Part shown: positions 53,685-64,000 of the stretch, piece by piece
Numbering within the stretch: position 1 is the first letter of the stretch
How the letters are laid out: each line of letters opens with the position of its first letter
Source: Reclinomonas americana ATCC 50394
Taxonomy: Eukaryota; Jakobida; Jakobea; Jakobida
Assembly (NCBI GenBank): GCA_048213135.1
Contig: PS015061.1
Coordinates: 31,172 to 95,171, forward strand
Direction: 5' to 3'
Length of the DNA: 64,000 nucleotides
Position numbers and translations under genes: made by a program
Notes under the pieces: generated by a model
Told to the model about the DNA's origin: nothing
What the model saw: only the letters and a program-made list of their open reading frames with translations
The model's database searches: none

Positions 53685-56600
53685 TCACATGCTTTCGTCG
53701 CGCGCGCGCTTTCTGCGCTCTCGCCCAGGCTGCATTTCTAGCCACGACTCGGCACTGACGGCACCATAATTATAGAGTTGGTGTTGTTGTTGCTGCTGCT
53801 GCTGCTGGTGAGCTCGCACCAGTTCCTCGTGCTGCACGCGTTCGCGCGTCTTGGCCTCGCGCCACTCGAGGAATTCTAGGTAATCGGCGGCCGACATGAA
53901 TCGCGGCACCTCCACCAGCGCCCCAGTGGCCGCATTCAGCACCAACGCGGTACCGGCTTCGGTGAGAGCCGTGGCTCCACGCGGGGCCGGCACAAAGCCC
54001 GTGACGACGTCGCGCGCCACCATGCGCAGCGACGACTCCACGCGTTGCTGGTTCTGCTGCAGCAACTCGCCAACCGAAGGCATCGCTTGTGACTGCGTGG
54101 GTGTGATGGTGATGGGAAGCGGAGGAGGAGGAGGAGGCAGCACTCGAGGAGGCGAGGCAACCGTCTCCACTCGCTGCAGTGTTTGCGGGGGTGCCGCATG
54201 CGCTGACGGCGGCGATGGTATTACTGATGTTGACGATGACGCTGGTGGCGGCGGTGGCGGTGGTGGAGGTGGCGGTGGCGAGAGCGCAAGAGGTGCTTGT
54301 TGCTGTTGTGTGGAATCCAGCCCAAGAATGTGCGAACGCTCAACACTGCACACCTCGCACAGTTGCGCCAGCGACTGCAACTGGCCATCCGCTGCCTCCA
54401 TCTGCTCGTCGCTGGCACGCCGTACAGAGGGTGATCGACCCTGCTTCGGAGACTGCAAAATGGTGAGAGAAACGCACACCAAAAGTCAACCACACTTGGC
54501 GTACCAATGAGAGCGGCAAGGGCGGCAGTGCGACAGGCGGGAACAGCGACATTGCGCCGTTGCTGCCACTGCTGCTGTTGCTGGTCGCTGACGGACGACG
54601 CGCATTGTGCAGCGCAAATGTCGGTGGGGAGGCGCCGGAAAAATTGAGTGCCGCCAGCGGAGGCGGCGGCGCAAACGTCAACGAGGTCAGCTTCGAATCG
54701 AAACGACCCGTGTGCGGCTTGCGTGACACCGATGCCGACGGCACGGAAGAAGATGGTGCTGATAGTGAGGTGCCGCCTGTTGCCGATGCTGCTGCTGCTG
54801 CGGCTGCGGCCGCCGCTCGCATCAACAGTGAAGGGGTGCGTGCATCGCCGTCGTCGTCGCCATCATCGTCTTCATCATTATCAAAGTCCATTGCACCAGC
54901 CATGTCCACACCGCCACCATTCAACAGTCCACCGACGCGCGCCGTCGTCATTGTCGACGACGGTGGAAATCGGCAGTGCAAGCAGACAAACTGCACACAC
55001 GAGGTCAGCTGCGAAATCCTCCCGTTAAACAAAGAGCAGGGGACGCAACATCGGGCTTCTGAAACTCGGCGGCCGACAACCCCGTGCGACGCTCCCAACA
55101 CCTCCGGCACGTCACGCGACGACACAAGGGCTTGCCCGACACGGGCGTGATGATGCGAATATTGGAGCACCGACCAGGCTCGTCGCCGGCATTCTTCTTG
55201 CACGTCAGACACGTGCGATGATGCTTGAATCGTGTCGACTGCCCGTCGTCGGCGCCGTTTGCTGCGCGCGACAAGGGATCCGAACTGCGACTGCGCAGCG
55301 GCGATGCCAGAGGTGACACCGACGAGGAGGACGCATCAGCCGCCGCCGCCAGCATGGAGGCAGTTGTTGCAGTCGATCCTTTCCCTCCCGCTCCATTCAC
55401 AATCGACGACAGCGAGAATAGAGGACGTGTGGGCGGCGACAGCGGTGGCGGCAGTGGGTGAGCCGGTGGTGCGGGTGGTCGCGGTGATCCTCCCGAGGCC
55501 AGCGAAGGCGGCAACCATCGAGTGAGCGGCAGCGCCGGTTTCATCGGCACGTCGGTGATAACATCGACGTTCAATGGTCGTCGCGTCAGTGATGGCGACG
55601 GCGCTGGTGTAGCACCGCCACTATCGCCGGGCGAAAACACGGTGTGCGGACTGATGGCGCGCGTCATGGCCAGTGCCGGCGGCACAGAGACGGTGATCGC
55701 CGAGACGCCCGACATGGACGGCGAAGGCATATTCGACGCGTTGACCTTGGCAAACGAGGAGCCGACCTTTTGCTGCGCTGCCCACAGAGAGAATGCCGCG
55801 TCCGCCACTGTGCATGTGCGTGTGTGCGTGTGAGTGTGACATGACAGCAGCGCGTGAGAGAGAGAGAGGGAGTTACAAAACTGTCGTGCTTGTATCGCCG
55901 ACTGCATCGACACTTGCTTTCCAGTGCCTCGGGCACTGCGCAGCGAGTGAGTCACCTGAGTGATCAGCGAAGCGTGCGTGTGGACGACAAACGCAACAGA
56001 GTGATCGAATCGTGTCGGTGACGCGCGCATGCAGAAACTCCGGCAGTGGATTCACCGATGGTGGTTTCCGACGCGACGTGCGAAACGCCTCCGACACCAC
56101 CGCCACAGCACCGTCGGCCGAGACAATGCACAAAAAGAGAATGTTGCTGCGACGCGCATACCCGGTGCCGTGCCCGATGCGAATCACCAACGACACCGGC
56201 ATCCCCGCTCCTCCTCCTCCACTACCGCCACCACCACCAGCATTGCTGCCTGTAGCACCATTCGCACCATTGCTGACATCGTCGAGATTGGCAAAAATCA
56301 CCGGCACTGGCGACGTGTCGTACGAAGTGTAAAACGTGCGACCAATGTAACCTCGCGTATCGTACGGCGCCGTGGCCGACGACACCAGCACCGGGTTCCA
56401 CAGCTCCGGTGGTGCCGGCGACGGCACTGCTTTCCCCCCCGCACATCGTGAACACGCAGCACAAAAAAAAAAAGCGCGCCACTCGATATTCCTCACCTCC
56501 CGGTGGAAACGCCGCCTCAAACAGCAACACGCGACAGCCCGGCACACTGAAATCGGCCGCAGCCGACACCTCATCGGAGCCCGGTCGCACGAGAACACGC

Positions 56601-57004
56601 ACATTACGACCGGCATGAAACACCTGGTTGTTCTCCTCGGCCGCGAGCGACGACAGCGACAAGGCCGAAGAAGTTCGCGTCATTCCATTGACCGGCGACG
56701 CCGATGAGGGTGGCGACGAAGCAGAACTGGTCATACTCGACATATCATCGCCTTTGCTATCATACGGCGCCATCTCAATGTGCTGCGTCGTCAGTGTGAG
56801 ACAGATTGACCAAAATAGGGCAAATCGAGACAGACAAAGAAAAAAAGCATCTTCTCATGCCCAATGTAAGCTCCATCGAGACAGTGTCACAGTCGCACCT
56901 CGCTCTCTCTCTCTCTCTCCCAAAAGATACACACTCACCGGTCCTCCAGGTGCGGCCACCTCTGTGGCAAACTGTTTCGCCAGTCGCGCACTTGCATAGA
57001 CACG
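53685..57004 (-). CDS. Putative nuclear protein with CDCA7-like cysteine-rich zinc finger
   Basis: Minus-strand exons 56939-57004, 56497-56782, 55998-56426, 55050-55807, 54505-55008 and 53685-54452 join in phase. The most upstream exon (RVYASARLAKQFATEVAAPG) needs a further 5' exon that I could not place. The first in-frame ATG is at 56773, which gives 911 residues. A beta-rich domain of unknown type comes first (RNVRVLVRPGSDEV; LVIRIGHGTGYARRSNILFL; SEAFRTSRRKP). A Ser/Pro-rich linker follows, then a cysteine cluster: HRTCLTCKKNAGDEPGRCSN, LCRRVTCRRCWERRTGLS and, across an intron, CVQFVCLHCRFPP. Spacing recalls the 4CXXC R1 zinc finger of CDCA7 but is not exact. The end has Pro- and Gln-rich runs and an NLS-like RERRKRARDE. 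A DNA-binding role is plausible, not shown. Two introns use GTTGCGT. Confidence 0.6.
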
Positions 57005-57518
57005 CTGTATATACGGGAAGAAGAGGACGATAACGTGAGAAACAGACAAGATCCTCTTCTGTTGCTTGTCGTGCACGCGCGCAAGTGTGTGGGAGAGTGA
57101 GTGTGCGTGTGTGATGAGAATTTTCGGGAGTTGAGAATGCGAGAAGTGCAGCGAAAAAAAGTGGACGCGCGGCATGACCATCACTCACGCGCTCACACAC
57201 GCACACACTCTCTCACTGAAACACACACACAGTGCGCTCATGCAAGATGCTCTCTCTCTGTGTGCGCCGCATCTCACCATGGTGTGCGCACACGGTCGAT
57301 CAATCGAAGTGTGAGAAGTCAGTCTTCGTTCATCGCTCGGAGTTGGATGACCAACATTGCAAGACAGACACTCTCCTCTCTCTGTCGAGTCACTATGGTT
57401 CGCGGCTACATTCTTCTTCGTTTTTTTGCTTTCGTTTCATCCCCGCCCTTTCTCTCACTCTGATGTTGTTGTCGGAAAAAATGCACCAGTCACACAAGAC
57501 AAGAGGAAGAAGTCGAGC
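57005..57518. other. Intergenic / 5' region of the zinc-finger gene
   Basis: About 500 nt between the zinc-finger gene and the 3' end of the USP34-like gene, both on the minus strand. It contains CA/GT-rich stretches (57080-57250) and presumably the missing first exon and promoter of the zinc-finger gene. CCCGTATATACAG (57004-57017 on the minus strand) is a plausible acceptor. Confidence 0.4.
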
Positions 57519-60500
57519 TCACTGAGCGGGGGCGGCAGGCGGTGTTGCTAGCACGCGCAGCACCCGGTCGTCAATGATCGAGGCCAGGTGCGCGAGGATG
57601 CGCGAACTCCGCACCACGTCCTCGGTCAGTGCCGCACGGAACGTGTGGAAGAACGACAAGTCGAGCTGCTCCAATCGCTCGCGCGTAATGGCGCAGTTCA
57701 CCAGCGTGGAGAACGCCAGCATCTTTTGCACCAGCGGCCACAACACAGGGCCCTCAATGTCCTCCATCGAGCTGCCGTCGCCCATCATGGTCTGCGATAC
57801 GTCAAAGTTGTCGTGCACGTCGGCCGTCACCGAATCCACCAATGCTCGTCGCTCGTCCTCCGTGCGCTGGCTGAGAATCTGCGCGCCACAACAAAACGTG
57901 AGCCATCATGGCCGCCACCACTTAACAACAGGGGGATGAACAAACGAACCAACGGCATCATGTGCTCCACAAAGCGGCTGACACGCCCTCGGAAAAAGTG
58001 GCTCACGTGGTCCTTGAACAGACGGTGCAGGTACTCGAGTGCCAAATTGCTCGACACAATCGGCTGCAGAGTGCGTTGATCGGACGCCAGCAGTGCTTCG
58101 CACAGCGAGTCGTGCGCCGCCTCTTGCACTTGCATGGCCTCCTCCAGAGCGTACCATACTGCAACGAACCGCATCGTAAGAGACCAGTCGAAACACAAAC
58201 AGAGAGAGAACACATAGAGAATCGTACGCACCCAGCTCCACGCCAGCTTGTACCGTCTGTGGTGAGGGCAGAGCATTGATGCCGACAGAGGCCACCCACT
58301 GCACGCCACACGCGAAAGAAAGCGTGAGCATATAGCTGCTGCACGAATGAGAAAAAAAACAAGGTCGTGAAGACGCAACGCAGTAATATGGCCTGAAGAA
58401 CTTGTCGTTGGCCATGTCACCCGACTCGACGTACGTGAGACCCGAGTGTGAGAAAATGTCGGACAACATCGACCGCTGACGCAGGGCACTCGGTCCGCCG
58501 AGATCCTTCAGACCTGTGCGCGCAAAGACGTCAGCACATTCGATAACACAAAGTGTGGTCATGATGATGTCTTGCACACGCAACTCGTTTGCTGGTAGAA
58601 ATCGTCGTCGTTCTCTGCATCCAGATCGGCAGGCGGACTGTCATGCAATGTTCGGTGTTCGTTCAACAGCGCCTCCAGCAGCTGATTCCTGCAACCGGCG
58701 TCCAGTGTGCTGAGCAGCTTGCTTAGCTCAATACATGACGAGCGGAGGTGCACAGGCACCGGCCGTGACATGATGGTGAGCAGCGCGAGTTGAATCGGCA
58801 GCTGCATGAATCGTAGCGTGAGAGCCGTGCAGAGAGACTCTCATCTCTTCTGGTGTGTGTGTATACCTTGCTGTCGCCCCACATGCGTGAGGCGTCAATC
58901 GCTGTTCGCTTCAGCATCTCATTTTCGTTCTCAGCGTACATGGCAATCCAGGTCGCCACACGCGTGAGCACGTCAATGGCCAACCCGAGTGGTGTGCAGT
59001 CCTCCTCCACCAACGTCTCCACGCGTTGCTCGATAATCTGATCATCATAGAGTGAGTGAGTGAGTGAGTGAGTGAGTGAATGCGGGATGCGATGACACAA
59101 GGCAGCTGGCTCGCAACGCAACTTGTGACACACTCTCGAATCCGCTGCAGTCCTTGAACATCAGCACGTCGTGGTCGTCGTGAATGCATGCTCTCAGCAG
59201 CTTCAGGCAATTGACCTGATGTCTGTAGAACTTCTCCGACTGCAGCACGGTGTTGATGTAGCGCGTGCGGAAGTTCGCGTTGAGACGGCACGCCACATTG
59301 ACCAGGTGCATCAGCGACGGCACAATCTCGTCGTACTCGTTGTTCTCGATGAGAATGTGCTTCGTGGCCCAGTCGAGATTCTGGTGCTCGGCCACGGCCA
59401 ACGCAAACTGCTCGTTGACGTGGCACGCACGGCACACCACCGCGTAAAAGTCCGGAATCACAGCCTGCAAACTCACCAGCATCAGCTTCCAATCTCTCAC
59501 CACACACACACACACCCCTTCCCGCACGCAACATTATTGTAGGTCACGTAGCGCTCCACCGGACGCAAGCTAATGTAGTGGTCCATCAGCAACACACTGC
59601 TGCGCTCCAACTCTGCCAGGGCCATCGAGGCCGGCGGGTAGTTCTCCGTCGCACGGGCCCAGAAGGCAATGGCGAAGCGCTTGTTCTCGTCACAGTCCTT
59701 GCGCAACTTGTCCATGGCCATCAGCAACTCGAAGAACGCACGGAAGTACTGCACAAAGAGCTCCTTCTCCGCGTCCGACGCCATGCAGAACCGCAACATC
59801 TTGAAGTACGGCACCAACCGCCACACGTGCGGCATGTACGCTGTGTCCTCCTGCTGTCCCTTGGCCGCCGGTTGCACGGGAATAATGTACTTGTGCGCGT
59901 GCGGCAGGTAACCCAACAGAAGCTGCGGAAAAAACAAGCGCGCGGTGAGCAACTCTCACATAGATTCCATGCCTGATCAACACACACGCACCTTGAACAC
60001 ATTGTGCATGATCCGCCGACCCTCGTCAGACAGATCTGCTGGTGGCTCCTCCGGGATCTCGTCGTCGGTGATGCTGGAGAGACCCGCAAGCGAGCCAGGC
60101 GGCAGCTGCGGTCCAATACCCACAAATGGCGCTGCAAGGTGGCACGCAAAGAGAGAGAGAGAGAAAGAGTCAGCGCGCGACCGGAGACAATCATCCGCAA
60201 TGAATCGTGGAGCAAAAAAATATCACACTCACCAGCCGTGTCCATCAGCGACATTTGAATGGCGGCCGCGGTGGCGGCCTGCGAGCCACCCGCGCCACCG
60301 GCGGGTTGCGTGCGACCGCCCGGAATCAGTGTGCGCAGCATCTTGGCAGCCTCCTCACGTACCAGATCGTACGAGTGCGACATCAACAGCGACTCCAGCC
60401 ACTCGGTCATGGTCCGGTACAGGTGCTCGCGCACCAGCTGGTTCTTCTCCGCCAGGCCGACAATGTTGCGCACAGAGTGGAGCGTGGCGTTCTTGAACTT

Positions 60501-62323
60501 CAGGTTGCCGTGGGTGACCTTCATCAGCGACTGCAGCGCGTACTTGACACGCTCGCCACGCAGACTGTCCTCCAGATCCAACAGCGGGGTAAGCACGGCA
60601 AAGTACGGCTTGAAGTGCTCGGCGTCGTACATGTTCACGCCCTCCGCAATCACGTCGATCACCAGGTGCGAGTAGCGGAAGTGCTCCCAGCACGTGTGCA
60701 GCACGATGCGAGAAATGGCCTCCACATTCATGTTGTCCTTGATGGCGTGCGGGAAGAAGTGCTGAGCGTGTGCACGCAAGAGCAGTGAGTGAAAGGGTGC
60801 GGTTCTTTGCGCGAAGTGGGGCAACAGGGCGTACCTTGCTGAACAGGGCCTCCTTGTCGCGCTCGCTCAACTCCAACACCTCGCCCTCACGCGCCGACGG
60901 CGGCATGCCGTGCTCGGCAAACACGTCGGTCTTGCACGACTCGACCAGCACCGCAAACATGCCAATCATGTGCTTCAAGTTTGGCGGGCTGATCTTGTCG
61001 CCCATCTTGTACGGCTTGCGGTCGACAAACTCGGTGACCTCGGCCCAGAACGGTGACTCGTCTTGCAGGTAGAAGTGGATGAAGCGAGCAATGAAGCTGC
61101 GCTGCAGCAGGTACATGCGCTGTGCACGAATACACAAAGAAAGTGAGTGTGCAGCGCAAGTTGCGAGAATTACAACAGTGCGGTTACCAACCTCGACGGT
61201 GCCCAGCTTGGCAATCTCCTCAAAGAGGTAGAAGTACTCGGCAATGTGGCGCCAGTTGTAGCACGCGTAGCGCACCAACTCAAAGGTCGAATCCACAAAG
61301 CGCAACGCAATCGAGTTGTAGACACCGTCGTCGCGCAGCGAGAAGAACGGATCGTCGGAGGAGTCCACCTCCGGCGTGCTGACGTCGCTTTCATCGCGCG
61401 GCGGGTGCACCCACTCCAGAGCATGCTGCGAGCGCGCGCATTTTTGAGTGGACTGGATACCGAGGGGGGAAAATGACACAAAAAATCGCCGATATACGGT
61501 ACCTCACGCTCCAGATCGAACACAGTCTTGAAAATGTTGCGAATCAAGTCGGCAAAGCCGCGACGAGTGTCGGCCACCGTGCAGCTCATGAACATGTGCG
61601 CCAGCCACGCCTGGTGCTCCGTGAGGTGCTCCAGCAAGTGAGCCGATGCCTACACACATGGCATGCAGCGATGAGTGTCGGGGAAAACGAGTGAAAGAGA
61701 ACTGCGACTTTGCGGCGCACCGGCACGTGCTTCTGGTACAGATTGGAGAGCAAGCGAATCCAGCGGGGGAATGCAGACTTGTCCTTGGCGTGCGACAGCA
61801 CCTCGACCAAGAAGCGCGTGGCCAAATCCAGCGAGAGAGCGCCCGTGTCGCCCTCGACAATCGGGCCCAATTCTGAGACACGCAAGAGGTGAGTGATGAG
61901 AGACAGAGAGAGAACGAGAGAGAGAGAGAGATGCAGCCAGCACAAACCGAGTTGAGGCGGCACGGTGAGTCCACTGATAAAGTTCCACATGAACTCAAAG
62001 TACTGCTTGTCGAACACGTTCTTGTCCTCCAGGAAGCTCATGTTCTCCACCCACACGTTGTTGAAGATCTCGCGCGGCACAATGTCCGACACCGTGCGAG
62101 CCTGCGCACCAGCGTACAGCTCACGCACCGGCATGGGGATCACGTCCTCGCGCATCGGCACCGGCTGCTTGCGTTGATAGAAGAGCATGTAGGCGTTGTA
62201 CTGCTTGGCGACCACACGCGGCACCTGCTTGCGCTGCACGGCATCGTACTGCATCGTGTGCTCAATGCCGCCAAAGGTGTAGGGACCAATCGACTGCACG
62301 CACAAAAGCAAAAGGAATGATGT

Positions 62324-62360
<37 letters not shown>

Positions 62361-64000
62361 AAAGAACCACTCGTGCATCCATCATCACTCGCCTTCTCAT
62401 CAAATCGGTCGACGTACGTGTCGTTGAACTGGTACCACTTGCGCTCACCCGAGCCGTCAAGCGCCTCACGCTCCTTGATGAACGAGTAGTAGTGACCCGA
62501 GTCGGCAGTTCCCGTGTGCACCAGCACACCGACCAGCTCGTACTGGTAGTACGCCGGATCGCGTTTCAGAGCCGCCTGCAGGCCCTCGTCCTGCTGCTGC
62601 TCCGCCGCTGCAGCAACAACAACAACAACAACAACAACACCAGTGAGATGGCCTGTTCCACCACCACCATACACTCTCTCTTCAAGCACGCAACTCAATC
62701 CCTCGCGCTTCGCCAGACCCTCCTTGGTGTACGGCTCCATGTCGAGCTCCATCGGGAACTCAAAGTAGTCGTTGACCTTGATCTTCTTCATCTGATCCAG
62801 GTCGAACTCGAAGCGCTTGAGGTGGAGAATGAGGTTGTTGGGCAGATCCTTGATGCACACGCGCTTGAGGGCGTCGATCTTGGTGTCGTACTTGTCACAC
62901 TGGTATTTGTTGTCGCCATCCAGCGTCTCGCCACCGACAAACGCCTCCAGCGCCTCAGCCAGGTTCTTCTTGTTCTTCACCGGCAGGCACACCGTGAAGC
63001 ACGGCTCGTCACGCTCGCCCACATACGGGTACTCCGGCTCCTTGCTGATGATCTGGTTGACCTGCACACCACCAAAGAACTGGCGCAGCAGCTCCTTGTA
63101 GCCCGTGCGCTCCAGCGCGTTCTCCATCTTGTCGAACAGCGAGTTGAAGAACTCGTCCACATCCATCTGCTGCGCCGTGTTGACCGGCTGTCCGTCGTAG
63201 TCCTTGTACGACTTGCAGAACGGCAGCGTGTCGTAGTACTTCTTCTCGCTCTCCTGCAGCGAGCCGAACATGAGCTGCAACTGGTACAGCAGCGACTCGT
63301 TCTTCTCCTCCGGCGTCTCGTAGTCGTCGTCCGACATGGCCAGCAGCGAGAGGCGGAATTGCGGAATCATAAACAGCTGCTGCATGAGCGAGTTCATGTA
63401 GCACGTGCAGCCTTGGTTCTTGAGACCGACGTAGCCGCTCTCGCTCTTCTCCATAAACTCGGGCGAGTAGTGCCACTGACTGGTGCGCTTGTCACCTGTG
63501 TGTCGTCGACTGGTGAGCTGACGGACGCACGCAAGCACACTTGTGTTACTCGGTGACAAACCTCCCACTTGCTGCTCCATCAGCAAGTACGACAGCTCGG
63601 CAAAATTGCGCGGCGTGTCCTTGGTCAGCGTCTCCAGCAGGCGGAAGGCCGCGTGGCGGCTGGCACGGGTCTTGCACTTGGGTGCTGCGTACGCACCGTG
63701 GTCGTCGGCTGTCGGAATGGCAAACAGGCACTCGTTGAAAATGTACTTGATGACGCCGGCACTGTCACAGCAGCACGCACGTGAGTGAGTGAGTGAGGGC
63801 GGATGCCTCGACTGGCGTAGCAGACGCAACTGTACTTCCGAGCCGACCATCTCGCGCAGGTCGGGTGAGACATCGAGAAGCGCGCGCAGCACGTCCATCA
63901 GGCCAATCAGCGAGTGATCCACCAGCGCCGTGTTGAGTCGCGACTCAAACGTGGCGTGCGACAAAATCGTCTGCACCAGCTGCTCCACCAGCGCCGGAAT
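57519..64000 (-). CDS. USP34: USP34-type ubiquitin carboxyl-terminal hydrolase (5' end beyond window)
   Basis: Nineteen minus-strand exons, from 63831->64000 down to 57519-57878, encode at least 1,717 residues. All joins are in phase; only the 58375/58338 junction is ambiguous. The USP catalytic core shows the Cys box GYVGLKNQGCTCYMNSLMQQ (nucleophile in CTCYMN, near 63400), VDEFFNSLFDKMENAL, LEMEPYT-like ELDMEPYTKEGLAKREG and the His box LVGVLVHTGTADSGHYYSFI (near 62480). The USP34 signature NMSFLEDKNVFDKQYFEFMW follows, then about 1,300 residues of helical repeats as in USP34 (for example NWRHIAEYFYLFEEIAKLG). The enzyme removes ubiquitin from proteins; USP34 is linked to Wnt and DNA-damage signalling in animals. 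Oddities: the finger has YQCDKYDTKI where USP34 has a C-x2-C pair, one GC-AG intron (62392) and at least five GTTGCGT donors. Confidence 0.9.

Noticed and set aside
57101-57463. Plus-strand open frame near the 3' end of the USP34-like gene
   Set aside because: It is driven by CA/GT repeat sequence and shows no conserved or structured segment.

Overview
This is a 64 kb piece of a eukaryotic nuclear genome from a unicellular organism that I cannot name. The genes carry many short spliceosomal introns (mostly about 45-100 nt) with pyrimidine-rich AG acceptors. They have mitochondrial presequences, N-myristoylation and deubiquitinase domains, and the coding sequence is GC-rich. There is no operon structure. 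Microsatellites (CT, GA, TG, GAA, GGAGA) are abundant and many assembly gaps (N runs) sit inside them. Homologues of human NSDHL, XPNPEP3, PNN, WDR54 and USP34 fit a protist near the animal/fungal lineages, but the lineage is inference. All exon structures were assembled by hand from reading frame, splice-site phase and family similarity. In most genes every junction closes in phase; exceptions are stated in the entries.

Layout. 0.3-1.0 kb: lysine-rich protein (-). 1.3-4.5 kb: NSDHL-type sterol/3-beta-HSD dehydrogenase (+). 5.6-11.2 kb: helical-repeat (ARM-like) protein (+). 11.4-15.8 kb: an unknown protein (-) divergent from a tandem pair of WD40 propellers (+). All three end in a related short tail motif. 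15.9-17.2 kb: N-terminal half of a mitochondrial aminopeptidase P (+), cut by a gap. 18.6-19.6 kb: pinin (-), which also loses its 3' end towards that gap. 19.7-20.6 kb: small protein sharing a leader with the next family. 21.2-23.0 kb: DUF4436 membrane protein (-). 23.2-36.6 kb: two tandem ~1,960-residue P-loop (STAND-like) NTPases with long TPR arrays. 36.8-37.8 kb: myristoylated SVIP-like protein with a VCP-interacting motif. 37.9-41.0 kb: WDR54 (-), head to head with a small, probably mitochondrial, membrane protein (+). 42.5-44.0 kb: proline-rich unknown (-). 44.3-50.2 kb: large PH-domain protein (+). 50.3-50.9 kb: RGG protein (-). 51.0-53.6 kb: membrane-anchored 5'-nucleotidase-like phosphoesterase (+). 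53.7-57.0 kb: putative nuclear zinc-finger protein (-). 57.5-64.0 kb: USP34-type deubiquitinase (-), whose 5' end lies outside the window.

Two things stand out. First, about one in five of roughly 105 inferred introns begins with GTTNCG (usually GTTGCGT or GTTTCGT), a 5' splice site unlike the canonical GTRAGT. It is supported by in-phase joins inside conserved domains. Second, the 11-37 kb interval concentrates recently duplicated repeat-protein genes (WD40 pair, STAND-TPR pair), shared tails and shared leaders. This resembles a fast-evolving NLR-like recognition locus.
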